The notes under the pieces were generated by a model. That model had not been told where the DNA came from. It was given only the letters and a program-made list of their open reading frames with translations, and searched no databases. Positions 38,597 through 46,749 of a stretch of DNA of 64,000 bases are shown piece by piece. Position 1 is the stretch's first letter. Every line of letters begins with the position of its first letter. Source of the stretch: Clostridium cavendishii DSM 21758 (GTDB taxonomy: Bacteria > Bacillota > Clostridia > Clostridiales > Clostridiaceae); NCBI RefSeq assembly GCF_900141845.1, contig NZ_FQZB01000008.1, positions 124,001-188,000 of the forward strand. Direction: 5' to 3'. The translations under genes and the position numbers were made by a program.

Positions 38597-38971
38597 ATGA
38601 AAAATTATCCTAGTATTTCTGACGCTGAATGGATTGTTATAGATGTCCTGTGGAGCAGAAATCCTTTGACATCCACTGAAATTATAGAGGAAGTATCTAA
38701 AACAAATGATTGGAATCCAAAGACTGTGCATACGCTTATAAGTAGACTTGTTAAAAAGCAAGCAATTACTGCTGAAAAAGTAGGAAACTTTTATAGTTAT
38801 TATCCTAATTATACTAAGGAAGAGCTTAGTAATTATGAAACAAAGTCATTTTTACAAAAAATTTATAATGGATCAATAAATATGCTACTTTCTAATTTTC
38901 TTAAAGAAGAGAAATTAAACTCAAAGGAAATCGATGAACTTAAACAAATATTAAAAGAAAAAAAAGAATAG
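38597..38971 (+). CDS. blaI: BlaI/MecI/CopY-family repressor
   Basis: A 124-residue protein with AAGGAGG before the ATG. It matches BlaI throughout: ISDAEWIVIDVLWSRNPLTS, then EVSKTNDWNPKTVHTLISRL (the recognition helix), VKKQAITAEKVGNFYSYYP and a C-terminal dimerisation helix region ending ELKQILKEKKE. BlaI repressors bind TACA/TGTA dyads and are inactivated by proteolysis triggered by BlaR1. The blaR-like gene begins 15 bp downstream. No beta-lactamase is in the window, so the symbol denotes the family only; targets are likely the Kelch gene and this operon. Confidence 0.9.
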   Translation: MKNYPSISDAEWIVIDVLWSRNPLTSTEIIEEVSKTNDWNPKTVHTLISRLVKKQAITAEKVGNFYSYYPNYTKEELSNYETKSFLQKIYNGSINMLLSNFLKEEKLNSKEIDELKQILKEKKE

Positions 38972-38986
38972 GAAAGGTATAGGAGA

Positions 38987-40672
38987 ATGCTTCAAGTTAT
39001 TTTTAACTTTATTACAAATATTTCTGTTACAGCAGCATTAGTTGCTTTAATAGTAATAGTAATAAAGCTACTCTTTAAAAACAAATTGCCAGCTTCTTGG
39101 CATTACTATGTTTGGCTTTTAATAATTATTAGACTTATAGTTCCAGTTTCATTTTCGAGTAGTTTTAGTATATTTAATTTGGATTATAATAAGCATGTAT
39201 CTACAATTTCAAATAAACCAGTATTTAAAGAGGTTAAAGATGAAATCTCAAATATTAATAAAAGTGGGGATCAACCAACTACCATTAATAATGCAAATTC
39301 AGAAGATACGAAAGAAAAATATAAAGAAATTATTAAGAGTAAATCTATTTTTATAAAGTTTTTTAAAGGTGCTAATTTGTTTGCGATAACTTGGTTAATT
39401 ATTGGCTTAAGTTTATTAAGTTATATAGTATTTTCTTATGTTATATTTCTTCATAAAATAAAGGCTTATTGCAAAGAGTCAGATGATGAATTACTACCAA
39501 TTTTACAGGTAGTAAAAGATGAACTTAAAATTAAAAGAAGTATACCTATTTACTTTACAAACCTAATAAATACACCATGCATAATTTCTGTGATAAAACC
39601 TAAAATATTAATTCCAAAAGACTATAAGAATACTGTTTCAAATAATGAATTTAAATATATATTTTTACATGAATTAATTCATTATAATAAAAAAGATTTA
39701 ATATTTAATTGGGTTTTTACTTTGGTAGTGATTATGCATTGGTTTAATCCTATAGTCTGGCTATGCTTTTTCTTAATGAAAAAAGACTGTGAATTATGTT
39801 GTGATTTCTTTGCTATGAAACATCTTAAACAAAATGAACGTATAGAGTATGGTGAAATACTAATAAAGTTAGCAGAATTTTGTTCAAATAACAGAAAAGA
39901 ATTAACGACACCTGGTATGGCTTCTATTGTTAACAAAAATGCTTTAAAAAGAAGAATAATAATGATACCTAGATTTCAAAATACAAGAAAAAGAACTATT
40001 TGTTTAATAATTTTAGTAACTGTAGCTACACTTCTTATTCTTTTAACGGATAAAAAAGTTACCCAAAGTGGAATTTCAGATAAGCAAATAGCAAGAGCTT
40101 CAGAGTTATATGATGATGAATTAAAAGAAGCACTTAAGGAGGATAAGAAACCTTCTAATGCAAATATAGATATAAAAGATAAAACAAAAAAATCTATTAA
40201 AATAAAAGATGAAAAACCTAACACAGATACTAATAAAGCAGATTTAAAAGAAGACAATAAGATATCAAATAATGATGACTCTAATACTAATAAAAGTAGT
40301 CAAAATATGTTTTATTCAAATGGAAAGTTAGGCTTTATAATGAGATTTCCAAGTGAATGGAAAGATAAATATGTAATAGAAGAACAGAATAAAGATTATC
40401 CTTATGGTGTAAAGGTATATTTTAAATCAAAAAATAGCGATAAAAAAGAATGTATTTTTTATATAACTGAAAAAAATGATGATATTGATGAAGAAAATGT
40501 TGAAAATGTATCTAAAAGAATAAATAATACTTTTGAAGCTAGAGATATAAGATATATTATAGGTAGAAATAAAGGTGAGGGTCCAACTAAGAATAGTCCA
40601 GATTTTAAGGAATTTAATAAGATGGTTGGTGAAGCAGAAAATGTTATAGAAACACTGGAAATTTTACGTTAA
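38987..40672 (+). CDS. BlaR1/MecR1-type M56 zinc metalloprotease sensor
   Basis: A 561-residue membrane protein with AGGAG before the ATG. Helices lie near 10-30, 40-57, 130-155, 240-262 and 340-355. The zinc protease motif HELIH is at 228-232, with a downstream glutamate in KKDCELCCD (~269). After the last helix comes a charged linker rich in Lys, Asp and Asn (~365-440), then a ~120-residue external domain with GKLGFIMRFPSEWKDKYVIE, reminiscent of PsbP/DUF1795-like folds. The penicillin-binding sensor domain of true BlaR1 is absent, so the signal is probably not a beta-lactam. It would cleave or trigger cleavage of BlaI. Confidence 0.88.
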   Translation: MLQVIFNFITNISVTAALVALIVIVIKLLFKNKLPASWHYYVWLLIIIRLIVPVSFSSSFSIFNLDYNKHVSTISNKPVFKEVKDEISNINKSGDQPTTINNANSEDTKEKYKEIIKSKSIFIKFFKGANLFAITWLIIGLSLLSYIVFSYVIFLHKIKAYCKESDDELLPILQVVKDELKIKRSIPIYFTNLINTPCIISVIKPKILIPKDYKNTVSNNEFKYIFLHELIHYNKKDLIFNWVFTLVVIMHWFNPIVWLCFFLMKKDCELCCDFFAMKHLKQNERIEYGEILIKLAEFCSNNRKELTTPGMASIVNKNALKRRIIMIPRFQNTRKRTICLIILVTVATLLILLTDKKVTQSGISDKQIARASELYDDELKEALKEDKKPSNANIDIKDKTKKSIKIKDEKPNTDTNKADLKEDNKISNNDDSNTNKSSQNMFYSNGKLGFIMRFPSEWKDKYVIEEQNKDYPYGVKVYFKSKNSDKKECIFYITEKNDDIDEENVENVSKRINNTFEARDIRYIIGRNKGEGPTKNSPDFKEFNKMVGEAENVIETLEILR

Positions 40673-40805
40673 AGTAACTTTTAATTTTTGGAAAGTTATC
40701 ATTGAGGACAATTTTTAATTACTAATTAGAAAAGAATTAAGAAAAATCAATCTGATGAAATTTTAAATAGTAGAGTCAATAACTTATATCTTGTGGAGGA
40801 AAAAA

Positions 40806-43361
40806 ATGAAAAGATTAAATAAAATACTTTTCATTGTTTTAATTGGTTGTAGTTTTATAGTAACTAATATATTTATTTCAAATTATATAAAAACAATGGA
40901 GAATAAGAATATAAGTAATAGAAAATTTATTACAAGCGAGAATAAGGGAGAAGATGATGACAACCCTATATCAATAGTTAAGAAGAATATAAATAGGACA
41001 GGTTTTAAAGAAAAAGAAAATAAAGAATTAAAACCTGAAGAGAAAAAGTGGATGGAACAAAATGTAATAGTGCCAACTAAAATAGTTCCTAATAAGTATT
41101 ATAAGGGAAATGATAATAAGGATGAAAATTTGCCTAATATAGGGAATGATATTGTTGAATATACTGATTACAAAGGAGATAATAAAAGAAGTATTTCTAA
41201 TAATTATGCAAGTATACAACCATTAGAAAGTGAAGAGCTTCCAGATTTTGTAGATAATAGTCAAAGGGATGCGTTTCCTGAGATAAGATCTCAAGGTTTT
41301 ATAAGTTCAAGTTATTCTTTTGCTACAACTTATTATCAAATGACATATATGGAGGCATTGCAGAATGGTTGGAACACAAAAAATTCATTAAATAATAATA
41401 AAATGTCACCAAGATGGACATATAATTTATCTAATGGAGGTAGTACATTACAATCAAGTTATATAGATAACTATAGAATATTAAAAGAACATGGGTGTGC
41501 ATTATGGAGTGATTTTCCTTATGATGGTGATATTTTAGATAGTAAAAATTATTTAGAGTGGTGTACTAATGGAGATATTTGGAGAAATGCAACAAAGTAT
41601 AGAATAGATAAAGTTGGAATAGCTACAATTGGAAAGGGATCTGATAAGACGGCTATAAAAGGACCTAAAGATTCTAGTTTAAATAATGTAAAACAATTAT
41701 TAAATAATGGATACGTCATTAATGTAGGTACTCATATTTATTCTTGGAACTATGCTAAAGCTAAGGATGATAAAACTACTGATAAGGATAATAAATATGT
41801 AGGGATGAAGCTTGCAACTAGTATGAATGGTGTTGATGGAATTAACTCTATGATATTAGTAGGATATGATGATAATATTTGGGTAGATATTAATAACGAT
41901 AATAAGGTTCAAGAAGGTGAAAAAGGTGCATTTAAAGTAGCAAATTGTAGGGGCAAGAAATTTGGGAAAGACGGATTTTATTGGGTTTCATATGATGCTT
42001 TTAATAAAGTTTCTTCAGTAAAAGGAGTAGTAAATAGTGAGGGTAGAGAAAGTATTTTTGATAATAGTTTTATTTTTATTACAGTTAGAAATCAAACAAC
42101 ACCAAAAGTTATGGCCCAATTTACATTAAATCATAGTGATAGGTCACAAATTAATATTGAATTAGGGATTTCTGACTTAGAATCTTCAAATCCACAGCAA
42201 ATTTATAAAATAGATGCACTAACTAGTGAAAGTAGAGTTGCATTTGATGGAGGATATGATGCTGTAGATGCAACCTTTACTATAGATTATGACAATATTT
42301 TAAATTTATATAGTAATATTAATTTAGATAAAGGTAAGAAATTTTATATTACAGTAAAAGATAATAAAGTTGGAAATCCATTAGTTGTTAAGGATTTTAG
42401 TTTGGTAGATGAAAATGGGAAAAAATTAGCTAAATGTGTAAATAGTTTACCAAGTAAGCCAGTAGATAATAGCAGCATTACATTATATGCCAATTATAAG
42501 ACTTCTAATTATACAAAAAATATAGAAGGGGCTACTTTTGAGAATAAACAAACAATGCAAGTTAAGAGAGCTAATCCTATAGTATTTACTTTTAATAATA
42601 AGATCTATGCTATGGGAGGCGATACTGGAGATACACACTCAATAGAAGTATATGATCCTGATACTGATAAATGGACAATTAAAGGTAACATTCCTTCAGG
42701 AATAGATATTTCAGTAACTGTTTGGCATGAGAAAAAAATATATGCAATTGACCAAACAGCTGGGAAAATATATATATATAATCCTATAGATAATAGTTTT
42801 AAACTACAATATGACAAATTAGAACCAGCAATTGCTCTTAAAGCAATAAGTTACAAAGATAAAATTTATTTAATGAGTGGAGGTACAGTAGAAACAGAAA
42901 AAGGTATTATACAAGAATATAATCCAATAAAAAAGGAGATAAAGACTAAACTTGAAATACCTAAAATAGGGCCTTTAAAATCGATTGAAACCTTAGATGA
43001 TGAAATATATATAATTGGAGATTTACAAGGTTTTGGAGTAGATTCACAAGTTACTAAAGCATACAATGTAGTAACCAATAAATTAGAGGATAAAGGACTT
43101 CTAAATCAAAAAATTGCACACAATAGATACTATTTTGACAATTCATTAGTAAATTTAAATAATAAATTATATAAGATTGGGAATACCATAGAACTTTATG
43201 ATAAGACCAAAGATAAATGGGAAGTTGTTTATTATGATATGTTAAGATATTCTGATTATTCTGTAACAATTTTAAATAACAAGGTATTTTTAATTGGAGG
43301 ATCTATTGATGTTGGAGCTGGTGAACCTACAAATGAAGTAAAAGTTTTAAATATAAAATAG
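40806..43361 (+). CDS. C1-peptidase-like protein with lectin-like and Kelch domains; catalytic residues lost
   Basis: An 851-residue protein. ATG at 40806 follows GTGGAGG by 6-7 bp. A signal anchor lies near residues 7-28. Residues ~145-415 are a papain-like (C1A) domain, but the GSCWAF motif reads SSSYSF (Ser169 in place of Cys), and the HAV-VGYDD motif reads NSMILVGYDD (Asn in place of His). The Asn motif survives as ANCRG. Residues ~420-560 resemble the lectin-like domain that follows C1 domains in clostridial cell-wall peptidases such as Cwp84. Residues ~580-851 are Kelch blades paralogous to the protein at 37472. It is probably a surface binding protein and not an active cysteine protease. 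No BlaI operator precedes it; it may be read through from blaR. Confidence 0.85.
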   Translation: MKRLNKILFIVLIGCSFIVTNIFISNYIKTMENKNISNRKFITSENKGEDDDNPISIVKKNINRTGFKEKENKELKPEEKKWMEQNVIVPTKIVPNKYYKGNDNKDENLPNIGNDIVEYTDYKGDNKRSISNNYASIQPLESEELPDFVDNSQRDAFPEIRSQGFISSSYSFATTYYQMTYMEALQNGWNTKNSLNNNKMSPRWTYNLSNGGSTLQSSYIDNYRILKEHGCALWSDFPYDGDILDSKNYLEWCTNGDIWRNATKYRIDKVGIATIGKGSDKTAIKGPKDSSLNNVKQLLNNGYVINVGTHIYSWNYAKAKDDKTTDKDNKYVGMKLATSMNGVDGINSMILVGYDDNIWVDINNDNKVQEGEKGAFKVANCRGKKFGKDGFYWVSYDAFNKVSSVKGVVNSEGRESIFDNSFIFITVRNQTTPKVMAQFTLNHSDRSQINIELGISDLESSNPQQIYKIDALTSESRVAFDGGYDAVDATFTIDYDNILNLYSNINLDKGKKFYITVKDNKVGNPLVVKDFSLVDENGKKLAKCVNSLPSKPVDNSSITLYANYKTSNYTKNIEGATFENKQTMQVKRANPIVFTFNNKIYAMGGDTGDTHSIEVYDPDTDKWTIKGNIPSGIDISVTVWHEKKIYAIDQTAGKIYIYNPIDNSFKLQYDKLEPAIALKAISYKDKIYLMSGGTVETEKGIIQEYNPIKKEIKTKLEIPKIGPLKSIETLDDEIYIIGDLQGFGVDSQVTKAYNVVTNKLEDKGLLNQKIAHNRYYFDNSLVNLNNKLYKIGNTIELYDKTKDKWEVVYYDMLRYSDYSVTILNNKVFLIGGSIDVGAGEPTNEVKVLNIK

Positions 43362-43380
43362 GATAAAAATAAATTTAAAG

Positions 43381-43416
43381 GATGATTTAAGGATTAGGTC
43401 TTAGATCATCTTTTTC
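43381..43416 (+). terminator. Terminator after C1/Kelch gene
   Basis: GATGATTTAAG pairs with CTTAGATCATC, followed by TTTTTC. It is homologous to the hairpin at 38466. Confidence 0.85.
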
Positions 43417-43510
43417 ATTATATTCAATAAAAAATATAAAATTATAGTTGATTTAAAATAAATTGTTTAACAATAATTACATAAATTTGTTTAAATAAAA
43501 TAATCTAAAA

Positions 43511-43564
43511 TAAAAAAATAGGGCTAATCAGATTGAACAAAAATGTTCAATTTGATACAGCCCC
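43511..43564 (-). terminator. Nested hairpin terminator of the Uma2 gene
   Basis: On the minus strand an outer stem GGGCT/AGCCC encloses TTGAACA/TGTTCAA and is followed by ATTTTTTTATTTT. It starts right after the Uma2 stop codon and overlaps the right 19-bp inverted repeat. Confidence 0.8.
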
Positions 43565-43569
43565 TTATT
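43551..43569 (-). repeat. Right 19-bp inverted repeat of the Bla/Kelch module
   Basis: The minus strand reads AATAAGGGGCTGTATCAAA, 18 of 19 identical to 37147-37165. It overlaps the last codons and stop of the Uma2 gene. Confidence 0.6.
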
Positions 43570-44116
43570 TGAATATATCTGAAAGATTAAATTTTAAATT
43601 TTCAAAAACTGTACTAATGTAGGTATCTTCTTTATTAAATACTTTAGGTGTTTTATATACATTATCTATTAAGCTGTATTGAGTTATAGAACCATTTGGT
43701 TCAACTATATTATATTCAAGCACTTTAAATTTCTGATATATACGAGCTTTAATAAAATAATCATTATCAGAATATTTTTCTGAAACTACTTCAAAAATTA
43801 TTTTAGGGGATGAAATAAAACTTTCGCCTAGTGTTTTAGCATCTTCGCACATAACAAAAATATCTGGAAGAAATCTATATTGTTCTGATTCATTTTTAAA
43901 TATAACTTCTATTTGTTCGGCGAAGGGCTCACATTTACTTCCATCAAAAAATATATCAAGCTTTGATAAGATTCTTCTAACTATTCTGTTATGATTTTGG
44001 GAGGTTCTTGAACTAAATAAAATTTCTCCATTTAAGTATTCACAAATACCATCATATTTACTTTGAATTTCTTCAAATTCGTCTGGTGTAATAAAGACAT
44101 TTCTTATAGGTTCCAT
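43565..44116 (-). CDS. Uma2-family (DUF820) putative nuclease
   Basis: A 183-residue protein with AGGAGG nine bases before the ATG. It has the Uma2 pattern: ITPDEFEEIQSKYDGICEYLNGEI near the start, NHNRIVRRILSKL, FLPDIFVMCED (the catalytic-type PD) and PKIIFEVVSEKYSDND (the E-V-x-S motif) with a following basic segment. Uma2 proteins have a restriction-endonuclease-like fold (PD-(D/E)XK) and often lie next to or inside mobile elements. Biological function is unknown. Its end is overlapped by an inverted-repeat copy, so the neighbouring module may have inserted or recombined here. Confidence 0.85.
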   Translation of the reverse strand: MEPIRNVFITPDEFEEIQSKYDGICEYLNGEILFSSRTSQNHNRIVRRILSKLDIFFDGSKCEPFAEQIEVIFKNESEQYRFLPDIFVMCEDAKTLGESFISSPKIIFEVVSEKYSDNDYFIKARIYQKFKVLEYNIVEPNGSITQYSLIDNVYKTPKVFNKEDTYISTVFENLKFNLSDIFK

Positions 44117-44566
44117 ACATAACCTCCTAAATCTAATATATTTTAATAATATTATATAATATTATTGACAAATAAGAAACATTTAATAATAGGTATTATG
44201 ATAAAACCAGGAGATTTAATCTAAGTAAGAAATAGATTTTAGGGAAACTCCTTTTCATGTGTATTCGAATAAGTAAGTTCAATTAATTAAATCAAAGATT
44301 TAGAATTCCACTTAAGTTCACATTAACTAAATTTAAAATTTGTAGGTTTACTTAATGTAAATATATAAGGTTATATTGGTGTTTTGGAAAAGTTATATAC
44401 TCATAGTTATTACATTTAAATATTTTTAATTATATTTGTAAAAATGTTTACACAAATATTTGTAATACTTTAATAATGTTTGTTATGTTTAAAAATAATT
44501 AAATTAATAGAAGTTAATTTACGATAAAATTATAGACAAGTTAATTTTATAAGAAAGAGAGAGTTT
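44117..44566. other. Intergenic region with a repeated sequence block
   Basis: About 450 bp without a gene. It contains the Uma2 promoter side, a block at ~44241-44345 resembling ~55055-55145 (GGAAACT-CTTTTCATGT, then TAAGTTCA..TTAAC-AAATT-AAAATTTG), and an AT-only GTTTAC dyad near 44445. Confidence 0.5.
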
Positions 44567-45268
44567 ATGAATAAGAATATAAAAAACGGAAGAAATATTT
44601 TAGCATTGATAACTCTATTATATTTTGGAGTTCAATTATTAATTGAAGATAATAAGACAGTTTATTTAATATGGAATGTTATATTAGCTTGGATACCTCT
44701 TTTATTTGCAATAGGATTTTTAAAGAGAAACTCTAGCAAGAAAAGAGTAGTAAGGATTTTTTCTTACATAGAAGGCTTTTTATGGATGATATTTTATCCA
44801 AATTCAATATATGTTATTACAGATTATATACATTTAAGCTTAGCAAAGTTTTATAGTTTTGATCCAAGTTCCTCTAGTTATGACTTTGAAAAAGTAATTT
44901 ATAATTATGATTTTAAAGATTGGAATCAATTTCTAACTATATCTATGGCTACATTTTTAAGTACAGCTTTAGGCTTTATTTCATTAATGCTTATCTATAG
45001 ATGGATAAAAGATAAAATTGGTAAAAAGGTGTCTATAATTTTTGCTATAGTGGTTAATATACTAGCTGGATATGCTATTTACCTAGGAAGGTTTATAAGG
45101 TTTAACTCTTGGGATATAGTTACAAATCCTTTTGGGTTAATAAAGTTTGTTATATCAAATTTAAATTTAAGGGCATTTCAGTTTACCATATTTTTTGCAG
45201 CATTAAGTATATTCATATGTTTAATGTTTTATTTAGCTCATTATATGATAAGGGATGAAGACAATTAG
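44567..45268 (+). CDS. DUF1361 membrane protein
   Basis: A 233-residue protein with GAAAGAGAGAG before the ATG. About six helices are visible: ~10-27, ~33-52, ~65-85, ~120-142, ~155-178 and ~200-225. The DUF1361 signatures are present: a WIPLLFAIGF segment, then FLWMIFYPNSIYVITDYIHL and GYAIYLGRFIRFNSWD. Function is unknown across the family. A short duplicated fragment of this gene lies between the ABC modules at 32590. Confidence 0.88.
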   Translation: MNKNIKNGRNILALITLLYFGVQLLIEDNKTVYLIWNVILAWIPLLFAIGFLKRNSSKKRVVRIFSYIEGFLWMIFYPNSIYVITDYIHLSLAKFYSFDPSSSSYDFEKVIYNYDFKDWNQFLTISMATFLSTALGFISLMLIYRWIKDKIGKKVSIIFAIVVNILAGYAIYLGRFIRFNSWDIVTNPFGLIKFVISNLNLRAFQFTIFFAALSIFICLMFYLAHYMIRDEDN

Positions 45269-45357
45269 ATAAGACTGGCTTAATTTTTTGTAAATTTGTT
45301 AGCTATTTTATGTTTTGGATTTGTTAAAGAACTATTTTGAAAATTGATTATTATAAT

Positions 45358-45402
45358 ATGAAAAGACTAAAAGAAACTTTAAAAGTTCTTTTAGTCTTTT
45401 TC
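45358..45402. terminator. Bidirectional terminator
   Basis: AAAAGACTAAAAGAA pairs with TTCTTTTAGTCTTTT across a 10-nt loop, with T runs on both strands. It separates convergent genes ending at 45268 and 45428. Confidence 0.85.
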
Positions 45403-45427
45403 ACGGGGATATTTTGAGAAAAAGTAA

Positions 45428-45691
45428 TTATTTTTTATGTAGAGAATACTTATATATATTTATAGTATTATCTACAGTCTCAATAAAGAAGAGTTCAGAA
45501 GTAATTTGAAGTGTGTTTTTGAAAAGAAATTTAATGTTTGAGATTATATCTTCAAGATACGCTTTGGGATAGGTTTCCACAAAAATTAAACTATCTAGAG
45601 TTAGGGATAATCTATTTATAATTTTTGAGTAATCTTTTGGATATAACATTAAATAATACTTCTCTTCAATTTTAATTTTATCAACACACAT
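45428..45691 (-). CDS. Small protein of unknown function next to agr system 1
   Basis: An 87-residue protein with AGGGGAG seven bases before the ATG. There is no signal peptide or membrane segment and I recognise no family. It is predicted to be mixed alpha/beta (KIEEKYYLMLYPKDYSKIIN, then a FVETYPKAYLEDIISNIKFL segment). It is divergent from agrB1, and its start lies ~100 bp from the agr operator repeats, so it may share regulation with agr system 1. Confidence 0.6.
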   Translation of the reverse strand: MCVDKIKIEEKYYLMLYPKDYSKIINRLSLTLDSLIFVETYPKAYLEDIISNIKFLFKNTLQITSELFFIETVDNTINIYKYSLHKK

Positions 45692-45789
45692 AGATGAACT
45701 CCCCTAAATAAGATAATTGACTTAAACAAGACAAGTATAACTCTATAAATATAATTTGAGTTACAAAATGTATAAAAGCTACAATTTAA

Positions 45790-45874
45790 TGTATGAAATT
45801 AACGTTATTCAATGTTTTATATATAACTATACATAATAAAGCAATTTCATACACGAAATAAACACTTTCATACA
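45790..45874 (+). promoter_or_regulatory. Candidate AgrA-type operator: 21-bp-spaced direct repeats
   Basis: TTTCATACA occurs at 45845-45853 and 45866-45874, exactly 21 bp apart (9-bp site, 12-bp gap). An inverted copy lies at 45790-45798. This is the geometry of LytTR-domain regulator sites such as those of staphylococcal AgrA. Immediately downstream is TTTACA (45879-45884) and a possible -10 TATGGT at 45904-45909 with a long 19-bp spacer, as in activator-dependent agr promoters. Confidence 0.7.
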
Positions 45875-45939
45875 AAAGTTTACATTTTGTGGATAAAATA
45901 TAGTATGGTATATGTAAGTAGATAAAAGGGGAGAAAATT

Positions 45940-46647
45940 TTGATACTTAAAATTGTAAGAAAGATAACAGATTTTATAGCCAAAGCAAATAATATAACAG
46001 ATGAATATAAAATTGATAGAATTAGGTATGGGATAGAAGTCATAGTTAAAGAAGGAATAAAATTTACCTCTTTATTGTTAATTTCAATCTTATTTCACAA
46101 AGTTCCAGAGTTTATTATTATAACAGCTTTAATAGTTGGAATAAGAAGACGAATAGGTGGAGGACATTGTAAAGGTTTTGTTAGTTGTTTTGTCAAAACT
46201 AGCATATTTTATATAAGTATATTTTTAATATCATCTAATATTTCAAGGATAAACATTATTGGACAAGTTGTTATTAGCCTAATAACAATATATGTTTTAT
46301 TAACTGTAAAGTATAAAACAAAATTGGTGGCAGAAGGAAATAGAAATCAAAATTTTAAAATAAAATTAAAGGTAATATTAATATATATACTTGTTCTAGC
46401 TATTACAGTACAGAGTAATAATGATTCCTATATTAATACTACATTATTAACTTCGCTTTATATAATTTATGAATATATTAAAAAAGAAGGAGTGGTTATT
46501 AAAATGAGACTTTTAGGTTGTAAAAAAAGACTTACTAATCATTTGATGACACTGGCATTAATTGTAGGTGCTGCCTCTTTAAATGTAAAGTGTGAAATAT
46601 GGTGGGAAGAAATCGAATTACCATTAGATGTAAGAGAAGATAAATAA
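45940..46647 (+). CDS. agrBD: AgrB-AgrD in-frame fusion (agr system 1)
   Basis: A 235-residue open frame from a TTG start (AAAGGGGAG 8 bp upstream). Residues 1-~188 are AgrB, the membrane peptidase that trims and cyclises the autoinducer precursor, with His76 and Cys83 in GGGHCKGFVSC as the catalytic pair. In the same frame, with no stop codon, residues 189-235 form a complete AgrD: an amphipathic leader (MRLLGCKKRLTNHLMTLAL), the core KCEIWWEEIELP and an acidic tail. GAAGGAG at 46486-46492 precedes the internal ATG at 46504, so free AgrD could also be made. In other agr loci the two are separate genes. The predicted peptide ring starts at Cys218 (probably CEIWW). It is followed by a strong terminator. 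Confidence 0.88.
   Translation: MILKIVRKITDFIAKANNITDEYKIDRIRYGIEVIVKEGIKFTSLLLISILFHKVPEFIIITALIVGIRRRIGGGHCKGFVSCFVKTSIFYISIFLISSNISRINIIGQVVISLITIYVLLTVKYKTKLVAEGNRNQNFKIKLKVILIYILVLAITVQSNNDSYINTTLLTSLYIIYEYIKKEGVVIKMRLLGCKKRLTNHLMTLALIVGAASLNVKCEIWWEEIELPLDVREDK
46504..46647 (+). CDS. agrD: Possible internally initiated AgrD (autoinducer precursor 1)
   Basis: A 47-residue AgrD read from an internal ATG within the agrB frame, with Shine-Dalgarno GAAGGAG 11 bp upstream. Whether it is made as a free peptide, only as a fusion domain, or both cannot be decided from sequence. The Cys, Trp-Trp and ELP elements match clostridial AgrD. Confidence 0.6.
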   Translation: MRLLGCKKRLTNHLMTLALIVGAASLNVKCEIWWEEIELPLDVREDK

Positions 46648-46649
46648 TA

Positions 46650-46687
46650 AAAAGGTATTTCTAAAAATATTTAGAAATACCTTTTTA
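46650..46687 (+). terminator. Terminator after agrBD
   Basis: AAAAGGTATTTCTAAA pairs with TTTAGAAATACCTTTT, followed by T-rich DNA. It separates agrBD from the two-component genes, which have their own promoter. Confidence 0.9.
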
Positions 46688-46725
46688 ATCTTAAAATAGA
46701 AATATATACTATTTTGGCTTACCAT

Positions 46726-46733
46726 GCTATAAT
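46726..46733 (+). promoter_or_regulatory. Extended -10 promoter of the agr1 two-component genes
   Basis: TGCTATAAT, an extended -10 (TGnTATAAT), 16 bp before the regulator start codon. The -35 region is weak, as usual for extended -10 promoters. This suggests constitutive expression of regulator and kinase. Confidence 0.55.
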
Positions 46734-46749
46734 ATTTTAGGGTGATATA

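Noticed and set aside
37472..43361. Beta-lactam resistance operon
   Set aside because: BlaI and an M56 protease are present, but there is no beta-lactamase or penicillin-binding protein gene and the sensor lacks a penicillin-binding domain.
37147..43569. Intact insertion sequence or transposon
   Set aside because: Only short inverted repeats remain; no transposase, integrase or recombinase gene is present in the block.
45889..45897. DnaA box TGTGGATAA in the agr1 promoter
   Set aside because: An isolated exact match far from the origin; in AT-rich DNA this is expected by chance and there are no iterons nearby.
45786..46043. Minus-strand 85-codon frame across the agrB1 promoter and start
   Set aside because: It overlaps the operator repeats and agrB start and has no ribosome site.
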